Notes under the pieces: generated by a model | The model's input: only the letters and a program-made list of their open reading frames with translations | Told to the model about the DNA's origin: nothing | Databases searched by the model: none | Assembly: GCA_013178275.1 (NCBI GenBank) | Contig: JABLWZ010000002.1 | Coordinates: 124,001 to 188,000 of the forward strand | Length of the DNA stretch: 64,000 bases | Direction of reading: 5' to 3' | Source of the DNA: Bacillota bacterium | Lineage (GTDB): Bacteria; Bacillota; Ch66; Ch109 | Part shown: in pieces, positions 7,792 to 17,833 of the stretch | Layout: every line of letters begins with the position of its first letter | How positions within the stretch are numbered: position 1 is the first letter of the stretch | Translations under genes and position numbers: made by a program

Positions 7792-10011
7792 ATGTCAAGA
7801 AAACTTCTAATACTAGTCGGGTTCTTGGCCGTGTTCGCGCTCTTTCCAAGGGCAGCGCCTGCTGCAACCTGGGACTACACGATTAAAAACGCGGATACGG
7901 CAACAACAATCGACGTATCTGGTACAAACGCGGTGGTGGATACCGACACCAATGAGATCAGGCTCCCGAAAGCCTCCCCACACGCAGTATCCTTTTACCC
8001 TGATGGTAGTCCCGACTTTGTTGTTACCACACCGACTAAAGTGATACACTACGCGCTCGACATCGCTACAAATACCTATAAAGAGGTCGGAGTGCTTGAA
8101 ATAAACCCACCATCCAACCCGCTTGGAGTCGTAGGAGTATCGCCTTACCCTGATGTGGTCGTATCGACGCAGACCGGGACCTACCATTATTCTTTTGCAG
8201 CCAGCATGGTTCAAAACCCGGCTCTCTCGGTTGCAGGATTGCAGGGGTGTATGTCGATAGGGGCTCGGGACATGGACGTAGCCGGACTGGTCGGCAATTC
8301 TGTGGAAGCATACAGCTTCCAGGCAGGGGCGATGGCAAGAGCCGCTTCACTTGAACCCTCTGCGGCGCTAAACAATCCCGTTGACATCATTCTCTATAGC
8401 GACCGCAAAGGGATGGCCGTTGCCGAGAACGATCGGGTGAGAGTGTTTCTTTATAACGGCAGTTCTTCGCCTGAAGCCACCTTCCTTAATATCACCGGCC
8501 AGAACGGTATAATAGCCCTCGGCGCAGCAGAAGATATGCGGACCGCGTTTATATCCGGGTCGTCTGTTTACGAATGGCAGTTGGACGCAGCCTCAGGAAC
8601 AATGAAAGACGTGCCCGTACTGGCTGTTACATCGGGATTGAAGGCACCATCGCTAGTAGCGCTGCGGCCTAACTCCTACGACCGCATTATCGGTGACGGT
8701 GACACGTTGCGGTATTACAAGTGGAATAGCTCATCCGGCCAACTAGAGTACAACGCGAGCCTTTCAGTGGCCGTTGCAGGTCTGAGTAATCTAGGGAGAT
8801 ATATCCCATCTGCAACCGCGTTGTCTTTACCTTTTGACCCGGGGGCTGACACCCCGTATGTGCGGGTGAGGGCATCGATTGATGCGCCGACAAACACCAG
8901 CATAACCTTCAGCGTGACCGCCGATTCAACTACCTGGGCGACAACCTGGCGAGTGCGCGGAACGGCGGGCGGGACCGTCTGTGAAACAACAACTGATAAC
9001 GGTACCACCTGGACGTCTATCGGGGATAGATCCCAAGTGCTTCCTACGTTCGAGAACAATCAGATATGGGTTACACTCCCAGCTGGTAGATCGGTAAGAT
9101 GGAAGGCAGTGCTGGCCACCAGTGACCCTGAAGCTACGCCCAGAATCGTAACGGTACCTGCAGGCGGAGTAGCGGTAAGGATAGATACGGACGCAGCCCC
9201 GAATGTCCCGATCATGCCCACCTATAGTTCGTGTTTTTCGGTGGCAAGCCCGGCGTTAGAATGGACGTTCTCGGACCCAGACCCTGGGGACTATCAAACC
9301 GCATACCAGGTGCAGGTTGTAAAAACCGATATGGCCCTCTTATACGACACAGACTGGGTAACATCATCTGATGAAGAATGTATCGTGCCGTCGAGTTCCG
9401 CCCCGGATACCCCAAGTCTCTTGTGGGATAGCGGGGATTACAACTTCAACTACCGTGTGCGGTGCAAAGATCGCCTCGGGCTTGAATCGTCCTGGTCAAA
9501 CTACGTGAGCTTTTGTGTTATCGCTTTTGACCGACCCAGGATAGCAGAGATCGTGTCACCCCCGGCGCAGACTTTCCTTGCAGGTACCGAGCCGGTGCTG
9601 AATTTGCCGACAACCCACATCGTAATAACCCCAGGCATGACTTCCACAGCGTTGCCCCCAGTGGGGTTGCCCAGGATAAAGGCAGGGGCTAAAGCAACTC
9701 TGTTGGTTGACAGCATAGGACCGGTCAGCAGCGTTTCGTCGGCTTTTCCGTATTTAACCACTACGTCAACGGTCTGGAACCAGGAGCAAATAGCGACAAA
9801 TGGCGTGAACGGGCGATGGCAATTTGAGTTTTCGACCGACGCCAACCTGGATGTTTGTCCATCTGGTACAGTGGTCGGGATGGATCTGGAGGGTAACGGT
9901 GCATCTGGAGCAACAGAGCTACATACCCCAGACTACTCTGATGGCGTTGCGGTTACTTCGGGCTCAATATACACCGATTGGGTTGTAGCCTTAAAAGGTC
10001 GTTCACTATAA
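7792..10011 (+). CDS. Large secreted protein with repeat-rich beta structure (739 aa)
   Basis: Signal peptide (SRKLLILVGFLAVFALFPRAAPAA); many V/T/S-rich repeats; last gene before terminator of the pilus cluster. Confidence 0.7.
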   Translation: MSRKLLILVGFLAVFALFPRAAPAATWDYTIKNADTATTIDVSGTNAVVDTDTNEIRLPKASPHAVSFYPDGSPDFVVTTPTKVIHYALDIATNTYKEVGVLEINPPSNPLGVVGVSPYPDVVVSTQTGTYHYSFAASMVQNPALSVAGLQGCMSIGARDMDVAGLVGNSVEAYSFQAGAMARAASLEPSAALNNPVDIILYSDRKGMAVAENDRVRVFLYNGSSSPEATFLNITGQNGIIALGAAEDMRTAFISGSSVYEWQLDAASGTMKDVPVLAVTSGLKAPSLVALRPNSYDRIIGDGDTLRYYKWNSSSGQLEYNASLSVAVAGLSNLGRYIPSATALSLPFDPGADTPYVRVRASIDAPTNTSITFSVTADSTTWATTWRVRGTAGGTVCETTTDNGTTWTSIGDRSQVLPTFENNQIWVTLPAGRSVRWKAVLATSDPEATPRIVTVPAGGVAVRIDTDAAPNVPIMPTYSSCFSVASPALEWTFSDPDPGDYQTAYQVQVVKTDMALLYDTDWVTSSDEECIVPSSSAPDTPSLLWDSGDYNFNYRVRCKDRLGLESSWSNYVSFCVIAFDRPRIAEIVSPPAQTFLAGTEPVLNLPTTHIVITPGMTSTALPPVGLPRIKAGAKATLLVDSIGPVSSVSSAFPYLTTTSTVWNQEQIATNGVNGRWQFEFSTDANLDVCPSGTVVGMDLEGNGASGATELHTPDYSDGVAVTSGSIYTDWVVALKGRSL

Positions 10012-10048
10012 ACCTCTGTCGTAATTAACGGCGGGGGTTTTCCCTTTT
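10012..10048 (+). terminator. Intrinsic terminator
   Basis: ACCTCTGTCG/CGGCGGGGGT imperfect stem (several G-T pairs) then T-rich tract. Confidence 0.6.
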
Positions 10049-10148
10049 TATGAGGGGGTGGAAACGACCAATACTACCTGTAGAAAGCTGTTTTATTTTC
10101 TTTGAACTATGAGAAACGGATAAACTCTAGTATGAAAGGGAGGCTTAT

Positions 10149-11018
10149 ATGATGAATTTAAAAAAAGTTTTACTGTTGATGTTAATATCTTCGGTTTTTG
10201 CTGTTACTTTCACTATGACAGACTCGAAACAGGCATTAGCTCAAACTTATACTTACGATTGTGGTAATTATAGTAATTCTAATCGTTATATAAGATTGAG
10301 CGGTTCATTTACTTCATTCAATAGAACACATAACTACTCTTTGCCGTTGTATACAATATCTTCCCGCTATAGCAACCATCACTATTATATTGATTATATA
10401 CTCCCCGATGACGGTTCTACTTGGCAGGTGGTGGGATTCTACTATGTTGACTACTGTTATAGTATTGAAGGTATGCCAAGCTGTGAAAGTACAACATTTT
10501 TATTTGATCAGACTGTAACAACTCCTGGCACCTTTCCTTATCCAACTATTGATCAGGCCGTAAGCGCGGCAAACGCGGCCAAAGCTAGCGCAGAACAGGT
10601 AGCAGACGATACAAATGATATCAGAAATAATTTATTGTCAATCTCCGGAGGAATTGTCCAAGACGCTAACGGGACCGTCTTGCAAGCTGCGCGTGAGGCA
10701 AAAGATCGAGCGGATCAGATTTATAATTTAGTGTCCAACACAAAAGTTTCAATACCTCCTCAAATAATAAATACTCAAGGGGTAGGCGGTGCAACATGTA
10801 CAAGTAGTACATCATACTCATTAATAGTAACTTCTTATCCTGAATCTGGAGTCGTATACAATGCGACATTACTCGGACCTTCAACGGGGGACATCTCTAT
10901 TGTGGGTAACATAATTACGTTTAGCAACCTGACTGATCCGGGTGCATATACCGCGACTATCACTGCAACAAATGATGGTGGGACTTCGTCAAATATATTT
11001 AATTTTTTCAAAGTGTAA
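10149..11018 (+). CDS. Secreted paralogue 1 (variable N-domain / coiled-coil / conserved C-domain)
   Basis: Signal peptide; YILPDDGSTWQVVGF; AAKASAEQVADDTNDIRNNLL; GVGGATCTSSTSYSLIVTSYPESG...GAYTATITATND...FFKV. Confidence 0.7.
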   Translation: MMNLKKVLLLMLISSVFAVTFTMTDSKQALAQTYTYDCGNYSNSNRYIRLSGSFTSFNRTHNYSLPLYTISSRYSNHHYYIDYILPDDGSTWQVVGFYYVDYCYSIEGMPSCESTTFLFDQTVTTPGTFPYPTIDQAVSAANAAKASAEQVADDTNDIRNNLLSISGGIVQDANGTVLQAAREAKDRADQIYNLVSNTKVSIPPQIINTQGVGGATCTSSTSYSLIVTSYPESGVVYNATLLGPSTGDISIVGNIITFSNLTDPGAYTATITATNDGGTSSNIFNFFKV

Positions 11019-11039
11019 CCTTGATGAATGCCCACTTTG

Positions 11040-11155
11040 TTATTACTCCGGCAATTAAATATTTGAATAATACCAGCTTGCATGATGGCTATTACCAGGA
11101 TATTCCAATATATTGCATGCCGATGGTTTTACATGTTTAATTGCCGGAGTAATAA
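11040..11155. repeat. 20-bp perfect inverted repeats flanking 76 bp
   Basis: TTATTACTCCGGCAATTAAA (11040-11059) and its exact reverse complement (11136-11155). Confidence 0.9.
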
Positions 11156-11169
11156 GAGGAGGAATCTCT

Positions 11170-12030
11170 ATGAAAACACTATTTAAAAAGATGGCTTTGG
11201 GAACAACATTTGTAGGAATTTTTGTATTGATAAGTGCAATCCCGGTATTCGGAGCCACCTTTACCTACACCATAGGGTCTTTTCAAACATCTGGTAATAG
11301 CGTTAGCCCTATTTCTGCGGTTGGATATAACAAGACACATGGATTCACAATGTCGTTGCCATGCTCAGTCAGGTTCTCTGGTAGCGGTAGCAGACCTGCG
11401 TATTTTGATTATACATTGCCCGATGATGGGTCGACTTGGGTCGTTACAGGGACGTGGGCCGTCTGCACGAACTATAGCGATGGTATTGGTGCTATGCAAC
11501 CTACATACATAGGCTATGGAAGTTTCACTGAAACCAAGACCACTACTGGAACATTTACTGGCGTGTCTATCCAACAGGCTGTTTCAGCAGCACAACAAGC
11601 TAAGACTAGTGCAGATGAAGCTGTAGAAAATACAAATATCATCATAGATGATCTTCTATCTGAAAGCGGGAATTTGGTACAGGATTCGGAAGGTACGGCC
11701 ATTGAGGGTATCAGAAACCTTCAATCTACGGTCAACAACATCAGTAATAATATTAGCAATAACATTGTCCCAAATATTGATAGTATAAATGGTGTAAATG
11801 GAGCGACATGCACCACCGGTAACGAGTTCACACTAGTTATATCGGCTAATCCCAGTTCAGATGTTACCTACCGGGTGCAGTGTGGTTCGTTCGACTCTGG
11901 GTGGGTAACTGGCAATACAATTACTATCACGGACCTATCCGTTACTGGCGCTTATCAGGCTTTATGTCAGGTTAAACATGATAGTTCTGGTATGACTGCT
12001 CAGAAGGATTTCACGTTTTTTAAGATATAA
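11170..12030 (+). CDS. Secreted paralogue 2
   Basis: Signal peptide; YTLPDDGSTWVVTGTW (as in paralogue 1); NGATCTTGNEFTLVISANPSSDV...GAYQALCQV...FFKI; RBS gaggagg. Confidence 0.7.
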   Translation: MKTLFKKMALGTTFVGIFVLISAIPVFGATFTYTIGSFQTSGNSVSPISAVGYNKTHGFTMSLPCSVRFSGSGSRPAYFDYTLPDDGSTWVVTGTWAVCTNYSDGIGAMQPTYIGYGSFTETKTTTGTFTGVSIQQAVSAAQQAKTSADEAVENTNIIIDDLLSESGNLVQDSEGTAIEGIRNLQSTVNNISNNISNNIVPNIDSINGVNGATCTTGNEFTLVISANPSSDVTYRVQCGSFDSGWVTGNTITITDLSVTGAYQALCQVKHDSSGMTAQKDFTFFKI

Positions 12031-12075
12031 AACGGAGAACACGCGCGTTACTAAAAAGTAAGGAGGTCGAAAGTC

Positions 12076-13071
12076 TTGGCTAAAACCATGATTAATAAGG
12101 TAATCCTCTTAATATTGACTCTTGTTGCTGCTCTATTTATGAATACTCTTGCAGCTTATGCATGGGTTCCGGCTGGGAACGTATCAAAAAGCTTCCCTGT
12201 AGGCTGCACAATTAAGATTAATTCGCAAGGTAAAACCAACTATAATCCTGATAACTCAATCATACTTCAGCCTACTTTGTCTGCGTACAGAATAAATTCT
12301 GATCCTACTGTAACTGCTAATCCCACAGTAACATTTCCGACTACATCTTGTAGCTCAACCGGCACGTATATCATTAGAATTTTTGCTCGGTATTCTGATG
12401 GCTCTAGCGACACAACTCTTTGGACATTCGACCTGAACAACTCATCAGTACACAATGAACATTCCTACGGGAATCAATCAGTAACCATCCCAAGACTTAA
12501 AGGGACAAGCCAGTTGGAGTGGTATTCGATTGATGATGTAAACAGCAGTCAACTGAGCTTCTACAATCGAAGCGACACTGCTACAGGTTCCTTCAGACCG
12601 AATGTAACTAGTTCTTTTAAACAGGCCAGCAATACAGCCGATCAGGAAAGTGTGGATGATATTAAGGTAAATGTAGCCGAAGCGAGGGATGCTGCCAATA
12701 GTGCGAAAGAAAGCGCTGAAGCTGTCATTGAAAATGTTTACGACTCAACTGAAAACAAATCAGTATTAGATTATGTTAAGGAAATTAAGAACTCTCAAGA
12801 CCCCCACCAGTTCGTAATGATTAATAAGATCCAAGGCTTAGGGGGTGCTACCTGTACTTCGTCCGGTAGTTTTGTTTTATTGGTCAATACGACACCAAAA
12901 GACGTTGATATGTCGGTCCGTTGTGAAGGGCCTAGCTCACCTACGATTGCTGTAGATGGGAATAAAATAACATTTAATGGATTAACAGAAAGTGGAGCCT
13001 ATACCGCGACTGCAACGGCAACGAGAGGGGTAACATCTGCAGAAAGTAGTTTTACATTTTTTAAAATCTAA
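12076..13071 (+). CDS. Secreted paralogue 3
   Basis: Signal peptide; unique N-domain; VYDSTENKSVLDYVKEIKNS; IQGLGGATCTSSGSFVLLVNTTPKD...GAYTATATATRG...FFKI; TTG start after aaggagg. Confidence 0.7.
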   Translation: MAKTMINKVILLILTLVAALFMNTLAAYAWVPAGNVSKSFPVGCTIKINSQGKTNYNPDNSIILQPTLSAYRINSDPTVTANPTVTFPTTSCSSTGTYIIRIFARYSDGSSDTTLWTFDLNNSSVHNEHSYGNQSVTIPRLKGTSQLEWYSIDDVNSSQLSFYNRSDTATGSFRPNVTSSFKQASNTADQESVDDIKVNVAEARDAANSAKESAEAVIENVYDSTENKSVLDYVKEIKNSQDPHQFVMINKIQGLGGATCTSSGSFVLLVNTTPKDVDMSVRCEGPSSPTIAVDGNKITFNGLTESGAYTATATATRGVTSAESSFTFFKI

Positions 13072-13158
13072 AATTTTTTAATGAAAAGAAAGGTAGGGGG
13101 AAATCCCTATGCAACATACTATGATTTATCCCTAGCGAATAAAAGGGGGGGAATTTCA

Positions 13159-14079
13159 GTGTTAAAGAAATTGTTCCTGGTATTGATGTGCTGCCTGATG
13201 GTTATATCGTTTAATGCCGGAATAGCTAATGCAGCAGGTATTCCAGTCTTTCAATTTTCAGCAACTTCTCTTGGTTCTGGAAGTCTATACATAAGATATA
13301 ACGATTATGAGTGGTCCGCGTATGTACCGCCCCCAGATCAGGAGGGCATAGGGTATACTTATTATTACAAGATTCTATATACAATGCCCGAGACATATTT
13401 AAACACTGGATACTATATTGCGGCCTACAGTATTTATTCTAGTGGGGATGGGAGTACTACTACTACCTATACTGGGGTCTTGATTCAAGGTCGCGATTCG
13501 GCGACCGGGGCGTGGAGAAACATTCAAAGCTACAGTTTTGGTCGCAATGGCAACACCACTCTTACCAAGACTTTGACAACTACAGAAATGTGTAAGCAAC
13601 TAAGAATAGTTGGATATGTTGATGGCGTAAACAACGTTTATGGCAGAGTTACTGGAACTTTAAATAGTATTGATGTATCTCTTTTGTCAGCGGACCAAGA
13701 TACTGTCCAGGAGGCAAAAAACGCTGCGCTAAACGCTTATGAGGCATGTTACGATTCCGTAGCGGATAAAACCGTAGTTGACTATGTTAAAGAGATCAGG
13801 CAATCCGTTCAACCTGATGTTGAAATTAATAAAGTTCAAGGTCTGGGGGGCGCTACTTGCACCTCATCAACCTCATATACTCTTGTGGTTTCGGTAAGTC
13901 CCTCAACAGGGGCAACCCTAACCGCAACTTGCTCCGGCCCTAGTTCCCCATCAATTAGCATTAGCGGGAATAGAGTTACTTTTAATGGATTATCTGCTCA
14001 GGGAGCTTATACAGCGAATATAGTCGCTACCTTCGGCAGCACATCAACACAATATAGTAATGTCTTTTTTAAAGTGTAA
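13159..14079 (+). CDS. Secreted paralogue 4
   Basis: GTG start giving signal peptide MLKKLFLVLMCCLMVISFNAGIANAAG; VLIQGRDSATGAWRNIQSYSFG; VQGLGGATCTSSTSYTLVVSVSPSTGATLTATCSGPSSPS. Confidence 0.7.
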   Translation: MLKKLFLVLMCCLMVISFNAGIANAAGIPVFQFSATSLGSGSLYIRYNDYEWSAYVPPPDQEGIGYTYYYKILYTMPETYLNTGYYIAAYSIYSSGDGSTTTTYTGVLIQGRDSATGAWRNIQSYSFGRNGNTTLTKTLTTTEMCKQLRIVGYVDGVNNVYGRVTGTLNSIDVSLLSADQDTVQEAKNAALNAYEACYDSVADKTVVDYVKEIRQSVQPDVEINKVQGLGGATCTSSTSYTLVVSVSPSTGATLTATCSGPSSPSISISGNRVTFNGLSAQGAYTANIVATFGSTSTQYSNVFFKV

Positions 14080-14121
14080 TTTGATTCGAACAGGTACCTT
14101 TTTGGAATGGAGGGAACCTCA

Positions 14122-15075
14122 ATGTTAAAGAAAACACTTCTAATCCTGCTGTGCTGCCTGATGGTTTTGACATATAATGTCGAGGTGGTTAATACAGCAG
14201 GTGTGCCGGTATTCCAGTGTACGGTTAGCCCGGCTACAACTATTAGTACGACACATGCGTCTCCTACAAGTTACGATTGGACAACCACAACCCCTGCTTG
14301 TAGCGATGAAGGAGGATGCATTAACTATTATCAATACTATAAAGTATTGCTCATATCATCGAATTACTTTAGCACAGACTACTATATAACATCTTACAAC
14401 CTTACTGTCACAGCATTAAGAAACAGTACAACGTCGTGGGTAGCCATAACAATACAGGGCCGCAACAGCGCGAATGACACATGGGTCGACATTGATACAG
14501 TAAGTCTTAACAGTGGCCAATCTACTACTATAAACAGAGATCTAAGGATGACTAAACAAATCAGAATTATTGGCGTTGGTGGTGATAAGTGGATAAATTC
14601 TGGCGGAGGACGCTTTTCAGGAACATTTAATAGTTATGCGCTTAGTCTTGTCTCCGCAGATCAGAATACAGTAGAACTTGCCCGACAAGCCGCAGTAAAC
14701 GCGAGTGTTAGTGCTCAAAATGCGTATACCGCTGTTTACGACGATGTAGCCGATAAGTCGGTTATAGATTACGTGAAGGCGATAGAGCAAAAGGTTAACA
14801 ATGCAAGTTCGAATGTAAGTATTACGAAAGTACAGGGCCAGGGTGGAGCGACATGCACCTCAACCAGCTCCTTTACTGCCGTTGTGTCTGTAAGCCCTGA
14901 AACGGGGGCAACCTTAACAGCAACCTGCACCGGTCCTAGTTCACCATCTGTAGTCGTTTCCGGGAACAAAGTAACTTTTAGCGGGTTAAATAGCCCAGGA
15001 GCCTACACCGCGACTATTAGAGCAACGATCGGTACCACAACTTCTTCTTACAGCCATACATTCTTCCGAATATAG
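14122..15075 (+). CDS. Secreted paralogue 5
   Basis: MLKKTLLILLCCLMVLTYNVEVVNTAG signal; ITIQGRNSANDTWVDIDTVSLN; VQGQGGATCTSTSSFTAVVSVSPETGATLTATCTGPSSPS. Confidence 0.7.
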   Translation: MLKKTLLILLCCLMVLTYNVEVVNTAGVPVFQCTVSPATTISTTHASPTSYDWTTTTPACSDEGGCINYYQYYKVLLISSNYFSTDYYITSYNLTVTALRNSTTSWVAITIQGRNSANDTWVDIDTVSLNSGQSTTINRDLRMTKQIRIIGVGGDKWINSGGGRFSGTFNSYALSLVSADQNTVELARQAAVNASVSAQNAYTAVYDDVADKSVIDYVKAIEQKVNNASSNVSITKVQGQGGATCTSTSSFTAVVSVSPETGATLTATCTGPSSPSVVVSGNKVTFSGLNSPGAYTATIRATIGTTTSSYSHTFFRI

Positions 15076-15090
15076 AACGCTAATAGCTTT

Positions 15091-15124
15091 GCCCCCGCCT
15101 GATTCGTTGGGCGGGGGTTTCTTA
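15091..15124 (+). terminator. Intrinsic terminator ending the paralogue array
   Basis: CCCCCGCC-(loop)-GGCGGGGG then TTTCTTATTT. Confidence 0.9.
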
Positions 15125-15158
15125 TTTATAGAAAGGAAAAATCGATCGGAGTGATTTT

Positions 15159-15731
15159 ATGAATAATCGTTTTTCTACTGTTTTCATCCTACTCATGCTC
15201 AGTTTGTTAACTGGCTCTATTTATAGCGACCATCCATCAGCCAGGATACCGATACTCATTATCGGCGTTCTATTAATTATTGGTGGAGCTGTCTGTGTGG
15301 TTTACAGAACGATCTTAAACCAAAAGGAGATTGATCAAATTCCTATCGGCCCCCTATTACCGAGGCAGTATTCGATGGATGGGGGCAGCGCCCTGGTTCT
15401 ATGGACGGAAGAAACTGAAAAGATTTTTACAGAGGTTGGTGAGCTTCACTCTGAAGATGTTTTCTGTCCCTGCATGTGCGATGGCTGCTCCTTCTGGGAA
15501 ATAAACAGAGACGTTCTCAAAGATTGTCGGTTTTCGCCATTGTCGCCTTCTTTCACCTACGAGCTTCAAAACCCTGCGGACATCTTCGTGAAGAGGGTGA
15601 CGGGTAAAAATTTGTCCGTGTTTTTGGAGGCCCTTTCTAAGCAAGATTATATGGAATTGCCAGTGGAGGAATTACGGCACCAGGCAGAAGGTTGGCAGCA
15701 GAACCACCTGATAACTGAGATCTATTGTTAA
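15159..15731 (+). CDS. Hypothetical protein with N-terminal TM segments
   Basis: ORF with two hydrophobic helices and a cysteine-containing (CPCMCDGCSFW) soluble part. Confidence 0.5.
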   Translation: MNNRFSTVFILLMLSLLTGSIYSDHPSARIPILIIGVLLIIGGAVCVVYRTILNQKEIDQIPIGPLLPRQYSMDGGSALVLWTEETEKIFTEVGELHSEDVFCPCMCDGCSFWEINRDVLKDCRFSPLSPSFTYELQNPADIFVKRVTGKNLSVFLEALSKQDYMELPVEELRHQAEGWQQNHLITEIYC

Positions 15732-15772
15732 AAACGAAAGCGGGGTGATCGGCTATTTCTAAGAAGAGCATT

Positions 15773-16513
15773 ATGAGAATTTCGGTTGCGCTACTGAGTC
15801 TTTGTGTCGCGCTGGGTGCTTGTTGGTATGGGTTTTATAGCCACTTCCAATCATTGGCGTCAGATTATATAAAACTGATCGTGGGCGGGTACAAAGAGGG
15901 AGCGGTTTCTATGTCTACAGGCAAGGCAGCCTTCATAGCCAATGGGATAAACCCTGGCAGCAGCGCCTCCATACAAGCCATAGATAGTTCTGTTAAAGCA
16001 TACAGCCTAAACTACGCAGTAGTAACCGTAACCCCCGAGGTGCGCCTTCGGAATGGGTCAACAGATATCGGATGGTATCAAGTAGAATTCAAAAGACTTC
16101 CCTTTGGGGGGATCGGAGATTTTACGAGTAACCCTTGTGGGAAATGGGTAGTGACAGACATAAGAGAATCCGAACCTCCTATCAACGGCTCATCGTTTTT
16201 TTGTCCCGACATAACCCCAGGGGTCACCCAGGTATTTAACAACTACGTCAGCGCATTGGCCAAAGGGGATATCCAGGCTTCGGCTACATATCTCGCTGGG
16301 CAAGCACGAAAGAGCCAGGAAGCCAATGCGTCCATATTAAAGAACGGCCCTTTATTCAAATCTATGAGCAATCTTGAACTGAAACCGTTATGGGGCAGCG
16401 GGAACCTGGTGGCCAGCCGGGCCAGTTACGAGATAGACGGGCAAAGCGTTGAAGCCACTGTTGTATTCGTACATCTTTCAACTGGGGAATGGAAAATCGC
16501 TTCAATCAAATAA
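15773..16513 (+). CDS. Hypothetical membrane-anchored protein
   Basis: N-terminal signal/TM then soluble domain; colinear with neighbours. Confidence 0.5.
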   Translation: MRISVALLSLCVALGACWYGFYSHFQSLASDYIKLIVGGYKEGAVSMSTGKAAFIANGINPGSSASIQAIDSSVKAYSLNYAVVTVTPEVRLRNGSTDIGWYQVEFKRLPFGGIGDFTSNPCGKWVVTDIRESEPPINGSSFFCPDITPGVTQVFNNYVSALAKGDIQASATYLAGQARKSQEANASILKNGPLFKSMSNLELKPLWGSGNLVASRASYEIDGQSVEATVVFVHLSTGEWKIASIK

Positions 16514-16537
16514 TTCAGCAATGATTGTTGAAAGGAG

Positions 16538-16663
16538 GTGTCTGGAATCGGCCTGACGATAGTTCTTATAGGGAAGGATGACGAGGTAATAGAAGAGATC
16601 TCCGTTCTTTTCAGGGAAGAAGAATCCCTAGATATAAAGAGCACCAAAAAGTCGGTAGCATAA
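16538..16663 (+). CDS. Small ORF (about 41 aa), start uncertain
   Basis: ...GLTIVLIGKDDEVIEEISVLFREEESLDIKSTKKSVA*; AAAGGAGG just upstream; below the length cut-off of the supplied track. Confidence 0.35.
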   Translation: MSGIGLTIVLIGKDDEVIEEISVLFREEESLDIKSTKKSVA

Positions 16664-16700
16664 ATTGATATTATTAAAACACGTGCAAAGGAGGAATTGT

Positions 16701-17771
16701 ATGCTTTACGGAATCGCCCTAGATTTGGGATATGGCTATACCAAGGGGGTTAACCAGGATAATGACCGGTTCATAACCCCCTCGCTGGTTGGGTCTGGTA
16801 GGAAAATGTACCTGGGAGAGATATTTGGCAGCGGAGATGACAACAATGACCTTTACGTGAGGCTTGAGAGCGGCGGTCGGTCGGCTGAGTATTTCGTTGG
16901 TGACCTGGCGCGCCGGGAGAGCAGGGATGCTAGCCAGGCTTTCGATTCGAACAAGGTTTTCCACCCGCACACCCAGGTGCTTCTGGCTACGGCAGCTGCA
17001 AGACTGATGCCGAAGGATCAGAGGAAGGTTCACCTGGTAAGCGGCCTTCCTTTGGAAGAATACTACCGCCAGAAAGATGCTTTCCAGCAACACCTGGAGA
17101 ACTTTCAGGCCAAGGTTACCTTTATCAAGAACGATAAAGACGTTTACAGCAAGGAGATCAAGTTCGATGAGGTGACCATTTTCCCGCAGGGTGCCGGTGC
17201 TGTGTATCATGCCTTTAAGAAACACCGGGGGTACTTCCAGAAAGGTTACCTCATCGGCCTGGTCGATGTTGGCACCAAAACTACTGACGTGATCGTATTT
17301 GAGGTCGCCGATCGGTTTATTATCCGTCACCAGCTCAGCGCCACTTTCGAAATCGGGACCTCTACTCTATACCAGGAGATCCTGAGCAAGTCCAGCGAGA
17401 TGGTGGGCAGCACATTGGAGAGCAACAAAATACCCATCATCATGGAGAACATGAAAGCGTTTTATCACCGGGGCCAGGACTACGATCTATCGGGCATCGT
17501 GGAACAGGCTCGCAATAATATTGCTCTTTCCATCAAAGACAAGCTGACCGCTCTGTGGGGGAGCGACATCGACTGTTTCCGGGTGGTCTTTCTCGGCGGT
17601 GGGGGCAGCGGTGAACTGAACACCGGATTGAGAGGCATTCATCCTACCACCGTCCTGTTGGAGGACTGCCAATTCGCTAACGCTTACGGTTTTATGGTCG
17701 TCCACAGCATGGTCACAAAGCGTTTGATAACACCCACTGAAAGGGATTCTGTTATCAGCAAGGCTATATAA
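16701..17771 (+). CDS. ParM/StbA-like plasmid segregation actin
   Basis: GIALDLGYGYTKGVNQ phosphate-1 loop, VDVGTKTTDVIVFE phosphate-2 motif, FLGGGGSGEL adenosine motif; aaaggaggaattgtATG. Confidence 0.75.
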   Translation: MLYGIALDLGYGYTKGVNQDNDRFITPSLVGSGRKMYLGEIFGSGDDNNDLYVRLESGGRSAEYFVGDLARRESRDASQAFDSNKVFHPHTQVLLATAAARLMPKDQRKVHLVSGLPLEEYYRQKDAFQQHLENFQAKVTFIKNDKDVYSKEIKFDEVTIFPQGAGAVYHAFKKHRGYFQKGYLIGLVDVGTKTTDVIVFEVADRFIIRHQLSATFEIGTSTLYQEILSKSSEMVGSTLESNKIPIIMENMKAFYHRGQDYDLSGIVEQARNNIALSIKDKLTALWGSDIDCFRVVFLGGGGSGELNTGLRGIHPTTVLLEDCQFANAYGFMVVHSMVTKRLITPTERDSVISKAI

Positions 17772-17833
17772 GAAGGCATAGACAACCCCGAAGCCTTTAG
17801 TATCAAGCATTCGGCTGCCCAAAATCAATAATC

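Noticed and set aside
16719-17330. 203-aa minus-strand ORF
   Set aside because: Antisense shadow of the ParM-like gene, no RBS or recognisable motif.
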